Of a stretch of 64,000 bases of DNA, positions 19,408-27,856 are shown one piece after another (position 1 is the first letter of the stretch; each line of letters starts with the position of its first letter). Made by a program: the position numbers and the translations under genes. Under the pieces are notes generated by a model, which saw only the letters and a program-made list of their open reading frames with translations, was not told the origin of the DNA and searched no databases. This DNA comes from CAVQAH01 sp963784195 (GTDB taxonomy: Bacteria; Acidobacteriota; Vicinamibacteria; Vicinamibacterales; 2-12-FULL-66-21): assembly GCA_963784195.1 (NCBI GenBank), contig CAWARA010000016.1, positions 540,386 through 604,385 on the forward strand, given 5' to 3'.

Positions 19408-19530
19408 GAGGGTCAGATCTTGTTTTTTGCATCATTGTCACCAGATTGGTGACGTCAGCGTCAGGACGCGGACATCCTGCTGGTGCTAATGAAAAGAGGA
19501 CATTCTTGCAAAAAACAGATCTGACCCCTC
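19408..19530. repeat. REP/RAYT-like inverted repeat between araB and araD
   Basis: Arms 19408-19431 (GGGTCAGATCTTGTTTTTTG core) and 19507-19530 (CAAAAAACAGATCTGACCCC core) are inverted copies differing by two single-base indels. The segment between holds a further hairpin GTCACCA-GAT-TGGTGAC (19437-19453). Similar GGGTCAGATCT ends occur around elements mobilised by REP-associated tyrosine transposases in many bacteria. No transposase gene is present here, so mobility is inference. Confidence 0.75.
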
Positions 19531-19531
19531 G

Positions 19532-21199
19532 TCATCGATCGCGAATCGCGAGCAGCCGCTTCATCACCGACGCGAGATCGGCGCGCGCGGCCGGCACGCC
19601 GCCGAACGTGTCGTGAAGCTCGCGATAGATTGCGTAGAGCTCGTCGTACACCGCTTGCGACGCCGGGTCCGGCGTGAACCGCCGATCCTTGATCGTCGTC
19701 ATCTTCTGCTGCGCGTCCGACCAGCGGTCGTATCCCCCAGCCTTGCTGCCAGCCGTGACGGCGGCGGAGACCGCGGCCCCCAGTGCCGGCGTCTGGGGCG
19801 ATCCGGCGATCAGCATCGGCTGGCCGATGACGTCCGCGTAGATCTGCATGAACAGATCGTTCTTCTCGGCGATCCCGCCGCAGCAGACGACGCGCTCGAT
19901 GGGAACGCCGTGCTCGCGGATGCGTTCGATGATCGCACGCGCGCCGAACGCCGTGGCTTCGATCAGCGCGCGATAGATCTCGGCGCGCGTGGTGTGCAGC
20001 GTCTGACCGACGATCAAGCCGGTCAGCCGTGGATCGACGAGGATCGTGCGGTTGCCGTTGTTCCAGTCGAGCGCCAGGAGGCCCGATTCGCCCGGCTTCA
20101 AGCGCGCGGCTTCGGCCGACAGCTCGGCGTGGAGAGGCTCGCCCCCACCGCAGACCGTTTCCACCCACCAGTTGAGGATGTCGCCGACGGCCGACTGTCC
20201 GGCCTCGATACCGAAGTAGTCCGGCATGATCGAACCGTTGACGATGCCGCAGATGCCGGGGATGTCGGCGATGCGATCGGCGACCGGCGCGATGGCACAG
20301 TCGCAAGTGGACGTGCCGATGATCTTGACGAACGTTCCGGTCTGGATTCCTGATCCGACGGCGCCGTAGTGCGCGTCGAAGCCGCCCATCGCGATGGCGA
20401 TGCCGGGCGTCAGCCCGAGACGCCTGGCCCACTCGTCAGCCAGCTGCCCTGCCGGCCGGCCAGGGGCCCAGGCTTTGTCGTAGAGACGATCGCGCAGGTC
20501 CGCGAGCCTGGGATCGAGCCGCGCAAGAAAGGTCTTGGACGGCAGACCGCCCCACGAGTCCGAGTACATCGCCTTGTGCCCCGCGGCGCAGACGCAACGG
20601 ACAATCCGGCGCGGGTCATCGACGCCGGCGAGAACGGCGGGAATATAGTCGGCGAGTTCGACCCAGCTGTTCGCCGCATCGAAGACGTCCGGCGCGACCT
20701 TCAGGCAGTGCCAGATCTTCGACCACCACCACTCGGACGAATACGTTCCACCGATCGGCGCCAGATACTGCGGCGCGTGCTGCGCAGCGGTCTCGGTAAT
20801 GGCGGCGGCTTCCGCGGCGGAGGTGTGGTCCTTCCACAACCAGGCGTGCGCGGCAAGGTTATCGGACCACGCCGGATCGAGAGCCAGCGGACGCGCCTTC
20901 GCGTCGAGCGGCAGCGGCGTCGATCCGGTCGTGTCCACACCGATCCCGATGACGCGATCGCGCGAAAACTCCGGATCGCTGCCGGCCGCCGCCAGCGCGC
21001 GCGTCACCGACGCTTCGAGCCCGGCCAGGTAGTCCGCCGGATTCTGGCGCGCGAGGTGGGGATCCTTGCTGAGGAGCACGCCGCGATCGCCGCTGGGGTA
21101 GTCAAATACTGCAGTGCCGATCGTCCGGCCGTTTGCGCATTCGACGACAACCGCGCGCACTGAATTGGTGCCGTAGTCGATACCGATCGTGTAGGGCAT
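19532..21199 (-). CDS. araB: Ribulokinase
   Basis: 555 aa FGGY-family kinase that phosphorylates L-ribulose to L-ribulose 5-phosphate with ATP. AraB-specific signatures are visible along the chain: IGIDYGTNSVRAVVVE at the N-terminal nucleotide site, GIGVDTTGSTPLPLD, AHAWLWKDHTSAAEAAAIT, GGTYSSEWWWSKIWHC, AAGHKAMYSDSWGGLP, AMGGFDAHYGAVGSG, IIGTSTCDCAIAP, GIEAGQSAVGDILNWWV, and the second ATP loop CCGGIAEKNDLFMQIYADV. The reading frame is intact. The start codon lies only 11 bp from the edge of the oligomer repeat at 21211, leaving no recognisable Shine-Dalgarno sequence. Translation may therefore depend on coupling or on the folded repeat. It sits between the isomerase-family gene and araD. 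Confidence 0.96.
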   Translation of the reverse strand: MPYTIGIDYGTNSVRAVVVECANGRTIGTAVFDYPSGDRGVLLSKDPHLARQNPADYLAGLEASVTRALAAAGSDPEFSRDRVIGIGVDTTGSTPLPLDAKARPLALDPAWSDNLAAHAWLWKDHTSAAEAAAITETAAQHAPQYLAPIGGTYSSEWWWSKIWHCLKVAPDVFDAANSWVELADYIPAVLAGVDDPRRIVRCVCAAGHKAMYSDSWGGLPSKTFLARLDPRLADLRDRLYDKAWAPGRPAGQLADEWARRLGLTPGIAIAMGGFDAHYGAVGSGIQTGTFVKIIGTSTCDCAIAPVADRIADIPGICGIVNGSIMPDYFGIEAGQSAVGDILNWWVETVCGGGEPLHAELSAEAARLKPGESGLLALDWNNGNRTILVDPRLTGLIVGQTLHTTRAEIYRALIEATAFGARAIIERIREHGVPIERVVCCGGIAEKNDLFMQIYADVIGQPMLIAGSPQTPALGAAVSAAVTAGSKAGGYDRWSDAQQKMTTIKDRRFTPDPASQAVYDELYAIYRELHDTFGGVPAARADLASVMKRLLAIRDR

Positions 21200-21210
21200 T
21201 CAGATCAAAT

Positions 21211-21395
21211 CAAGTGCGCAGGTGCGCGAGTGCGCAGGTGCGCAAGTGCGCAGAGTGCGCAGGTGCGCAAGTGCGCAGGTGCGCAAGTGCGCAAGTGCGC
21301 CAGTGCGCGCAAGCACCTCCCAATAGCCCATGAGCACGTGTGCACATGCGCACGTTTCCACTTGCGCACTTGCGCACTTGCGCACGTGCGCACTT
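21211..21395. repeat. Long imperfect inverted repeat made of AAGTGCGC-type units, second locus
   Basis: The left array 21211-21310 repeats AAGTGCGC/AGGTGCGC/GAGTGCGC about twelve times. The right array 21332-21395 is its inverse (TGCGCACTTGCGCACT...). The loop (CAAGCACCTCCCAATAGCCC) is unrelated to the loop of the 18488 copy. It spans nearly the whole gap, ending 3 bp from the isomerase stop and beginning 11 bp from the araB start. Confidence 0.9.
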
Positions 21396-21398
21396 TCG

Positions 21399-22532
21399 TC
21401 ACCCAATCAGTACCGGCGATACCACATCGAGGACGTCCGGCCCCGTGCCGGCGGCGCGTGCCTTGTCGAGCTCGGGCTGACGCGCGGCGATGCGGACGGC
21501 CTTCAGGGACAGGTTCGCAAAGTTGATCATGCTGCGCTCGATCGCGCGCGTCGGATCCTCGCGATACGTGAACTGATCCTGGCTGTAGTAGCCCTGATAC
21601 CCGCGCGCGAACGTCGTGTAGAGATACTCGACGGACTCGGGGATCGAGAGCGTGCCGAACATGCAGTCCTGATCGTTCCGGCCCTGACGCGCGTCGTTGA
21701 CGTCGTACTTGTGCACGGGCACGCCCGCGTAATACGCCAGGTCGCAGGACGTCGAGGCGGTGGTCGCCTCCATCTTCATATGACCGTAGTCGATCGTCAG
21801 GCCGCAGTTGTTGCCGCCACATGCCTGATTCACGCGCTGCGCAACGAGAATCGCCGAGGCTGCCGTCGGCACGATCATGAAGAGCTCGCGCGGCTCGTAC
21901 GGCTTCGACTCGATGGCCAGCTTGATGCCATGCTCGAGACACTTCTTGTTCACCGCGATCAGCGCGTCGGTGAACCACTCGAGTGATTGCTTGTAGTCCA
22001 CCTGGAAGTGATAGTCGGCGCCGTCCGAACCGGGCCACACGCTGAGCACCGGGATCTTCATGACGCGGCTGATTTCAACGCCCTTCAGCACCTCGTCGAG
22101 CGCCGCGCGGCGCAGCGCGGCGTCCGGGTTACACGGTCCGCCGAGCCTGAACTTCGGGTGCGTCCACGTGTTGATGTTGCACGCGGTCACGGCCATGCCG
22201 AGCTCGGCCAGGAACCCGTTCTGTGCGCGCTCGATCGCCTGACAATCGAGGTCGCCGTTGAGTGTTTTCTCGAAGACGCTCTGGTGAATCTCGATGGCGT
22301 CCACGCCGGCCGCCTTCGTCCGCCGGCACTGCGCCTCGAAGTCGCTGCGGAACCCCGGCTCGTTCGAGTGATATCCGGGTGGCGCAAAGCGATCGCAGAA
22401 ATCACCCGCCGACCAGTGGCCGACACTCATCTTGATGTCCATCGTCTTGAGGAACTCGATGGACTCCTGCCGGCCCAGATAGCCCTTCCGCGATTGGGCA
22501 TACGCGAGCTGGTCGGCACTGAAACGGTTCAT
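21399..22532 (-). CDS. Xylose-isomerase-family sugar isomerase, candidate L-arabinose or D-xylose isomerase
   Basis: 377 aa, start at 22532 with GGAGG upstream. It is a TIM-barrel protein whose key residues align with Streptomyces XylA. H39 (VGHW) matches His54 and D44 matches Asp57. W166 (VWPGSDG) matches Trp137. E208 and K210 (ESKPYEPR) match Glu181/Lys183 of EPKPNEPR. D248/H251 (DYGH) match Glu217/His220. D277 (HKYDVN), D287 and D289 (NDQDCMFG) match Asp245/255/257. The conservative Glu217-to-Asp change is the one deviation. The barrel therefore keeps both metal sites and the catalytic lysine. It lies between the GH51 arabinosidase and araB, exactly where araA is expected, and no AraA is present in the window. 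The substrate is not proven; L-arabinose and D-xylose are both possible. Confidence 0.85.
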   Translation of the reverse strand: MNRFSADQLAYAQSRKGYLGRQESIEFLKTMDIKMSVGHWSAGDFCDRFAPPGYHSNEPGFRSDFEAQCRRTKAAGVDAIEIHQSVFEKTLNGDLDCQAIERAQNGFLAELGMAVTACNINTWTHPKFRLGGPCNPDAALRRAALDEVLKGVEISRVMKIPVLSVWPGSDGADYHFQVDYKQSLEWFTDALIAVNKKCLEHGIKLAIESKPYEPRELFMIVPTAASAILVAQRVNQACGGNNCGLTIDYGHMKMEATTASTSCDLAYYAGVPVHKYDVNDARQGRNDQDCMFGTLSIPESVEYLYTTFARGYQGYYSQDQFTYREDPTRAIERSMINFANLSLKAVRIAARQPELDKARAAGTGPDVLDVVSPVLIG

Positions 22533-22677
22533 GTTCGGGTCCTCCACGAAGCGCCCGCGACACAGATGGCGAACGCCTGAACGTGACGCGCGGCTTGAAG
22601 CAGCGCGCTTCTGGAACAGCCTGGAACAGCGCGCATCATCGCTCGAGCCGCGCGCCTCCAAGGCGCGCATCGTACCA
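22533..22677. repeat. Intercistronic gap with GC hairpins
   Basis: This 145-bp gap in the operon contains the hairpin GCGCGCCT-CCA-AGGCGCGC (22650-22668) and the direct repeat CTGGAACAGC twice (near 22612-22632). No gene is visible. The hairpin lies 10 bp from the GH51 stop and could act as an attenuator or 3'-end stabiliser. Confidence 0.6.
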
Positions 22678-24238
22678 TCATTGCGCGAGGGTCATTTTGA
22701 GAATCGTCAATGAATGCGCCGGAAACGTGTAAACAAATCCGTCATCCTGCACGCTCACGTCCACTGTCCTGGTTGCTGGTCTGACCTTTCGATCGTCGCC
22801 AAACGTGTGCGTCGCCTTCAGATCCGGGTGATTCATCTCCCAGACGGCGACGCGGCCGGACGGACGGCCCGCCTGACTCTCGATGCGCGTCTGCAGATCC
22901 TTGTCGCGGCTGCGGTTCAGCACGTTGACGAACAGCTCGCGGGTTGACGGCTTGTAGGTCGCCGACACATCGAGATACGCGAACTCCCCGGCCCGGTTCT
23001 GCAGCTTGTAGGTTGGCGCGCTCACCCACGAGTCGACCGCCGTGTTGCCGCGCTGCCGGCTGAACTCCACCAGCGGGAAATACGTCGGCTGCAGGAACAG
23101 GCCCTCCTTGTTCGTCATGATCGGCGCAATCACGTTCACCATCTGCGCGATGTTCGCCATTTTGACGACGTTGGCGTGGCGGAAGAAGGCGTTGAAGAAC
23201 ATGCCCATCGCCAGCGCGTCCTCGAAGTTGTAGATCTCCTCGAGCTTCTCGCTTGTTGCCGGTGCGGTACCAGACGTTCCACTCGTCGTAGGCGACGTAG
23301 ATCGGCCGCGGATTCGGGCCGGTCTGCACCTCGCGGATCTGCGCCGCCGTCGTCTGGATGTAGCGCTCGATGGTCTGCGTCCAGCCGCCCAGGTAGCGCT
23401 CGAGATCGTTGTCGCGATTGTTGATGTAGGTGTGAATCGCGATGTAGTCGATCTGGTTGCGCAGCGTCTGCAGAACGGTCCGGTTCCAGGCCATCCAGTC
23501 CGCCCCGTAGTTGCTCGATCCGCTGGCAATCAGCTTGATTGACGGATCGACGGCGCGCATCGCCTTTGCCGCTTCCAGCGCGAACTTCGAGTACTCCTCC
23601 GCGTTCTTGTGTCCGAGCTGCCAGGGTCCATCGATCTCGTTGCCGAGCGCCCAGTACTTGACGTTCCAGGGCTCATCGCGCCCGTTCTTGCGGCGCTGCT
23701 CCGCCCAGTGCGTCTTCTGCTTTCCGTTCGTGTACTCGACCCAATACCGGGCGTCGTCGATGGTCCCGAGGCCGAGGTTGACGCAGATGTAAGGCTCCGC
23801 GTTGATCATCGCGGCGTAGCGGAGGAACTCGTCGGTGCCGAAGCGGTTGGATTCGACGTCGTTCCAGGCGAGCTCGAGGCGCGCCGGACGCTGGTCCTTC
23901 GGACCGACGCCGTCAGTCCAGTTGTAGCCGGAGCAGAAGTTGCCGCCCGGCCATCGCAGGATCGAGACGTTCAGGCCGCGGACCGCTTCGAGCACGTCCT
24001 TGCGGAACCCGTTCGCGTCCGAGAGCGGGCTGCCTTCCTCGTAGATCCCGCCGTAAATCATGCGGCCGAGGTGCTCGGCGAAGTTGCCGAAGAGCAGCGG
24101 GTCGACTTCGCCGATCGTGCGGTCGACATCGATCTTGATCCGGGCCGTGGGCGCAGGGGTCTGGCTTTGAAGGTGGGCGGTCAGCGGCACGGCGGCCAGG
24201 GTGGCCAGGACAAGGGTGAACCCCCTCAGGATGCTCAT
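22678..24238 (-). CDS. Secreted GH51 alpha-L-arabinofuranosidase, one frameshift
   Basis: The start at 24238 follows GGAGA and gives a signal peptide (MSILRGFTLVLATLAAVPLT). It hydrolyses terminal non-reducing alpha-L-arabinofuranosyl residues in arabinan or arabinoxylan. Family features: FGNFAEHLGRMIYGGIYEEG near the N-terminus, LRWPGGNFCSGYNWTDG, the acid/base glutamate in WALGNEIDGPW, and the nucleophile in YDEWNVWY. A shift near 23262 (net +1) separates NVWY from APATSEKLEEIYNFEDALAM. The C-terminal beta domain then runs to FPAHSLTILKMTLAQ. Total about 519 aa, normal for the family plus leader. It is the first gene of the minus-strand arabinose operon, and two LacI-type sites lie 25-64 bp upstream of its start. 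Confidence 0.9.
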
Positions 24239-24262
24239 CAGTCTCCAGTTGCGCGGCGGACA

Positions 24263-24302
24263 TGTAAGCGTTACCATTCCGCGTCGGATGTAAACGATTA
24301 CA
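24263..24302. promoter_or_regulatory. Two LacI-type operators in the GH51/TonB divergent promoter
   Basis: TGTAAGCGTTACCA (24263-24276) and TGTAAACGATTACA (24289-24302) are 26 bp apart centre to centre and match the LacI/GalR family pattern of short inverted half-sites around a central CG. The second is palindromic at its outer TGTAA/TTACA. They lie between the arabinofuranosidase operon and the TonB receptor and so could control both directions. A third site with the same TGTAAACGATTAC core is at 31681. Confidence 0.8.
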
Positions 24303-24478
24303 GCGCAGGCCAGTGGGCTTAATTCTCATACCCGCGACCCGCCTGTCAAGAAAGGCCGCCGCCCCGCACCCGAAGCTCGGCTCAGCCGCGGGCGCGCCGG
24401 CCTGAGACCGACGCGCGACAGGCTGAGCCCTCTTCCCGTTCGGCTTCGGAGGAGCAGCCAAACCAAGAGAGGACGGAC

Positions 24479-27400
24479 ATGTCGAGTACCACTCGTTTCG
24501 CGATGGGCTGTCTGGCGTTCGTCGTAGCGGCCAGCCTCGCCCACCCGACCCTCGCCCAGCAGCAGCTCGGCGCCATTCAAGGCACCATCGTCGATCAGAG
24601 CAAGGCGGTCATGCCAGGCGTGACCGTTACCGTGACCAATCTCGACACGGGATTGGTGCGCACGACCATCTCCAACGAGACCGGCGTCTACCGCGTGACC
24701 AGCCTTGACCCTGGCCGCTACAAGGTGACGGCGGAATTGCAGGGTTTCAGGTCCGCTGCACAGAACGAGGTGGTGCTGTCGGTCGGCGCGACATTGGGCG
24801 TCAACTTCAACCTCACCCCAGGCACAATCAACGAGTCGATCGAGGTCCGCGGCGTCACCCCTGACGTGCAGACCGAGAAGGCCGACATCTCGGCCGTCGT
24901 CGAACAGAAGAAGATCAACGACCTGCCGCTGGTCGGCCGCAACGTGCTGTCGCTCGCGGCGCTGCAGCCGGGGATCAACGGCATCGGCACGTCGGCGGAC
25001 TTCCTCGCCCCCGAACAGGGCATGGGCGTCACCGCCAACGGCGTGCGCGAGACGGGTAACAGTGCGAGCATCGACGGCGCCAGCATCAACAACGGACCGT
25101 GGGGCGGCACCATGCTGCTCGTGCCGAACGTCGAGGCGGTGCAGGAGTTCCAGGTCATCGCCAACAATCCGTCGGCTGAATTCGGACGCAACGCCGGCGC
25201 GACGGTCAGCGTCATCACGCGCGGCGGCACCAACAACTTCAGCGGCAGCATCTTCGAGTTCCATCGGAACCAGGATCTTCGCGCGCGCGCCTTCTTCGAG
25301 AACCGGGACGTGCCGAAGCCCGACTTCCGACGCAACGACTTCGGCGGCAGCTTCGGCGGGCCCATCCGGCGTGACAACTCGTTCTTCTTCTTCTCGACGG
25401 AGATCGTGCGCGAGGTCACCGGCAATTCGGCGAACGTGACGGTGGAAACCGAGCAGTTCCGTGACTGGGTGGCGCAAACGCGTCCGAACTCGATCGCCGC
25501 GAATCTGCTCCGCAACTTCCAGCCACTCGCGTATCCGACCTCGAACTTCCGGGACCTCGGCGGCCCGCTGCCCGGCACGAACGTCTGGAGCAATACGCCG
25601 GACGGGATCGTCGACGTCGGCACGGCGGCTATCACGACCAGCGGTCCACGCGACGGCGATCAGATCAACTTCCGCTACGATCAGGTGCTGCGCGGCGGGA
25701 TCGATCGGCTACGAGCCACGTACTACCTCTCGAACATCGAGACGCAGTTCCTGTACAACCGGCCGGCGTTCGACCATCCCTATCCATTCCGGAACCAGCT
25801 GCTGAACCTCGCGCACACGTGGATGGTCTCGAACCAGACGGTGAACGAGGCGACCTTCGGCATCGTCCGTCAGCACGGCGAGGCAGGCAACCCCGCGCTG
25901 GAGTCCCCGAACATCAACATCACTGGCAGCATTCCGGGGTTCGGTGTCGAGTTCTGGCATCCCATCGACTTCACGCAGAACAACTTCCAGTTCCGGGACG
26001 TGCTGACGATGAACCGCGGCCGGCACTCGTTCCGCACGGGCGGCGAGCTGCGGATGGGGCGTGACGGGGCGACGCTGCATCACTGGGAGCGCCCGACCTA
26101 CGGCTTCCAGAGCGTGCTCGACTTCGTCGACGACGAGGTCTTCACCGAGGATCGTGCGGTCGATCCAGCCACCGGCCTGGCAACCACGGCCTACGGCAAG
26201 TACCTGACCAACGAATGGGCGTTGTTCTTCCAGGACAACTGGAAGATGCGCTCGAACCTGACGTTGAACCTCGGCTTGCGCTACGACAACTTCGGCAACC
26301 CGCAGAAGGCCGACATCCCCTACAACGGCATCATCCTCGGATCGGGCAGCACCCGTCAGGAGCAGATGCGGACCGCGCGCGTCGGTACGGTTGACCAGCT
26401 CTACGACACCGACTGGAACAACTTCGCGCCGCGCGTGGGCATCACCTGGGATCCGACTTCCGAGGGACGGTTCGTCATTCGCGGCGGCACCGGCATCTCG
26501 TACAACCGCATCAACAACACGGTGTATCCGACGAACGGCTGAACCCGCCGCAGTTCGCGCACGCGTTCGGCGCGTTCCAGGACGGAACGCCGATCGCGTA
26601 CTCGCTCGGCCCCGATTTCGCGCCCAACGCGGCGCTCGGGCGCGGCGTCGACGCCAACGGCGGCATCATCGGCGCCCGCGTCTCCCTCCGCGTGGTCGAT
26701 CCGGAGCTGGAAATCCCCGAGTACTACAACTGGTTCACCGGCGTGCAGTATCAGCTGCCGTGGCGCTTCGTCGCCGAAGTGAACTACAGCGGCACGAAGG
26801 GGCGGAAACTCCTGAACGGTGACGGCCCGGGTGGCGAGGACTACAACCGCTTCTCCGGCGACCTGCGCGACAACGGCGTGCGCAACAGGCTGAACAACAG
26901 CTTCGCCGACGTCGGCCTCAACGAGAGCCGCATCAAGTCGACGTATCACGGACTCTCGCTGCAGCTGCTGCGCCGCTACTCGAGCGGGTTCTCCTTGCAG
27001 ACGGTCTACAACTACGGCAGAGTCAAGGACTACGCCGGCAGCGCGATGATCGTGGAGCAGCCAGAACTCGATTACGGCTATGCCTCGTTCGACATTCCGC
27101 ACCAGTTCAAGTTCAACTTCATCTGGGAGATCCCATATCACCCGTCCAACGCGATCCTGAACGGCGTTCTCGGCGGTTGGCAGCTGAACGGACTGGCGAT
27201 GTTCCAGAGTGGAGCGGTGTTTACCGTGACCTGCACGCAGGCATTCCCAGCCTGCGACTTCAACGCCGACGGCGTCAACAACGACCGCGTCAACCTGCCG
27301 TCCTACGGCACGGACCTCGGCAACCCGAGTCAGGAAGAGTGGATCGCCGGCGTCATGCAGGCGTCCGACTTCACGTTCCCGGCAGCCGGGCAAGTCGCCG

Positions 27401-27669
27401 ATCAGCCGCGTAATGCGTTCCGCGGACCCGGATTCAAGAACGCGGACATCTCGCTCGTGAAAAACTTCAGGCTGCCCGGACTGTCGACGGGCCGCGACTC
27501 GAGCTTCCAGGTGCGGCTCGAGATGTTCAACGCCTTCAACTGGGTCAACCTGAACAACCCGGTCAGCAACGTGAACAACACGAACTTCGGGCGCGTCACG
27601 GGCTCGCGCGGCAACGGCGCCGTCGGCGGACCGCGCGTCGTGCAGCTCGGCTTCAAGTGGATGTTCTAG
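24479..27669 (+). CDS. TonB-dependent receptor of the Oar/carboxypeptidase-regulatory type, one frameshift
   Basis: About 1063 aa. The signal peptide (MGCLAFVVAASLAHPTLAQ) is followed by a carboxypeptidase-regulatory-like domain (GAIQGTIVDQSKAVMPGVTV, TGVYRVTSLDPGRYKVTAEL) and a plug domain (VVEQKKINDLPLVGRNVLSL, VEAVQEFQVIANNPSAEFGR). A large outer-membrane beta barrel ends in the aromatic LGFKWMF expected for barrel assembly. A deleted C near 26536 shifts the frame; the barrel resumes with LNPPQFAHAFGAFQDGTPI. It is divergent from the arabinofuranosidase operon and shares its operators, so it probably takes up arabino-oligosaccharides across the outer membrane. The SusD-like partner typical of Bacteroidota is absent, as is usual in Acidobacteriota. 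Confidence 0.9.
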
Positions 27670-27722
27670 GTCGAGCTGAACTAACCTAGCGACGGAGGGG
27701 ACGGGGGGAACGGAACGAGCTT

Positions 27723-27794
27723 CAACTCGGAGGCGCGGAGGAACGGAGACTCTCAAGGAAACCATAGTCTCTGTTACTCTGCGTCTCTGAGTTG
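27723..27794 (+). repeat. Inverted repeat with 29-nt arms after the TonB receptor
   Basis: The left arm 27723-27751 and right arm 27766-27794 are inverted copies with five differences. In four of them the left arm has G opposite T in the right arm, giving G-U pairs in RNA, so the transcript could pair along almost its whole length around a 14-nt loop. It is 54 bp past the receptor stop. No T-run follows, so it may protect or process the 3' end rather than terminate. Confidence 0.8.
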
Positions 27795-27856
27795 ACCCTG
27801 ATTTCTTGGCCTCTCATTTCGCCGTTCAGTTACACTCCTTCCTGAGGTTCTCCTGT

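Noticed and set aside
18488..21395. CRISPR-like arrays (regular short repeats in two intergenic regions)
   Set aside because: Units are only about 8 nt, degenerate, with no spacers of constant length, and the second half is inverted. No cas genes are present.
18481..21400. Small Cys/Ala/Arg-rich open frames across the AAGTGCGC arrays
   Set aside because: They are translations of the repeat itself on both strands, without ribosome sites or protein-like composition.
10133..24302. Composite transposon or integrated plasmid around the arabinose island
   Set aside because: No transposase, integrase or terminal repeats of that scale were seen. The 78-bp duplication is local to lacI and the other repeats are dispersed.
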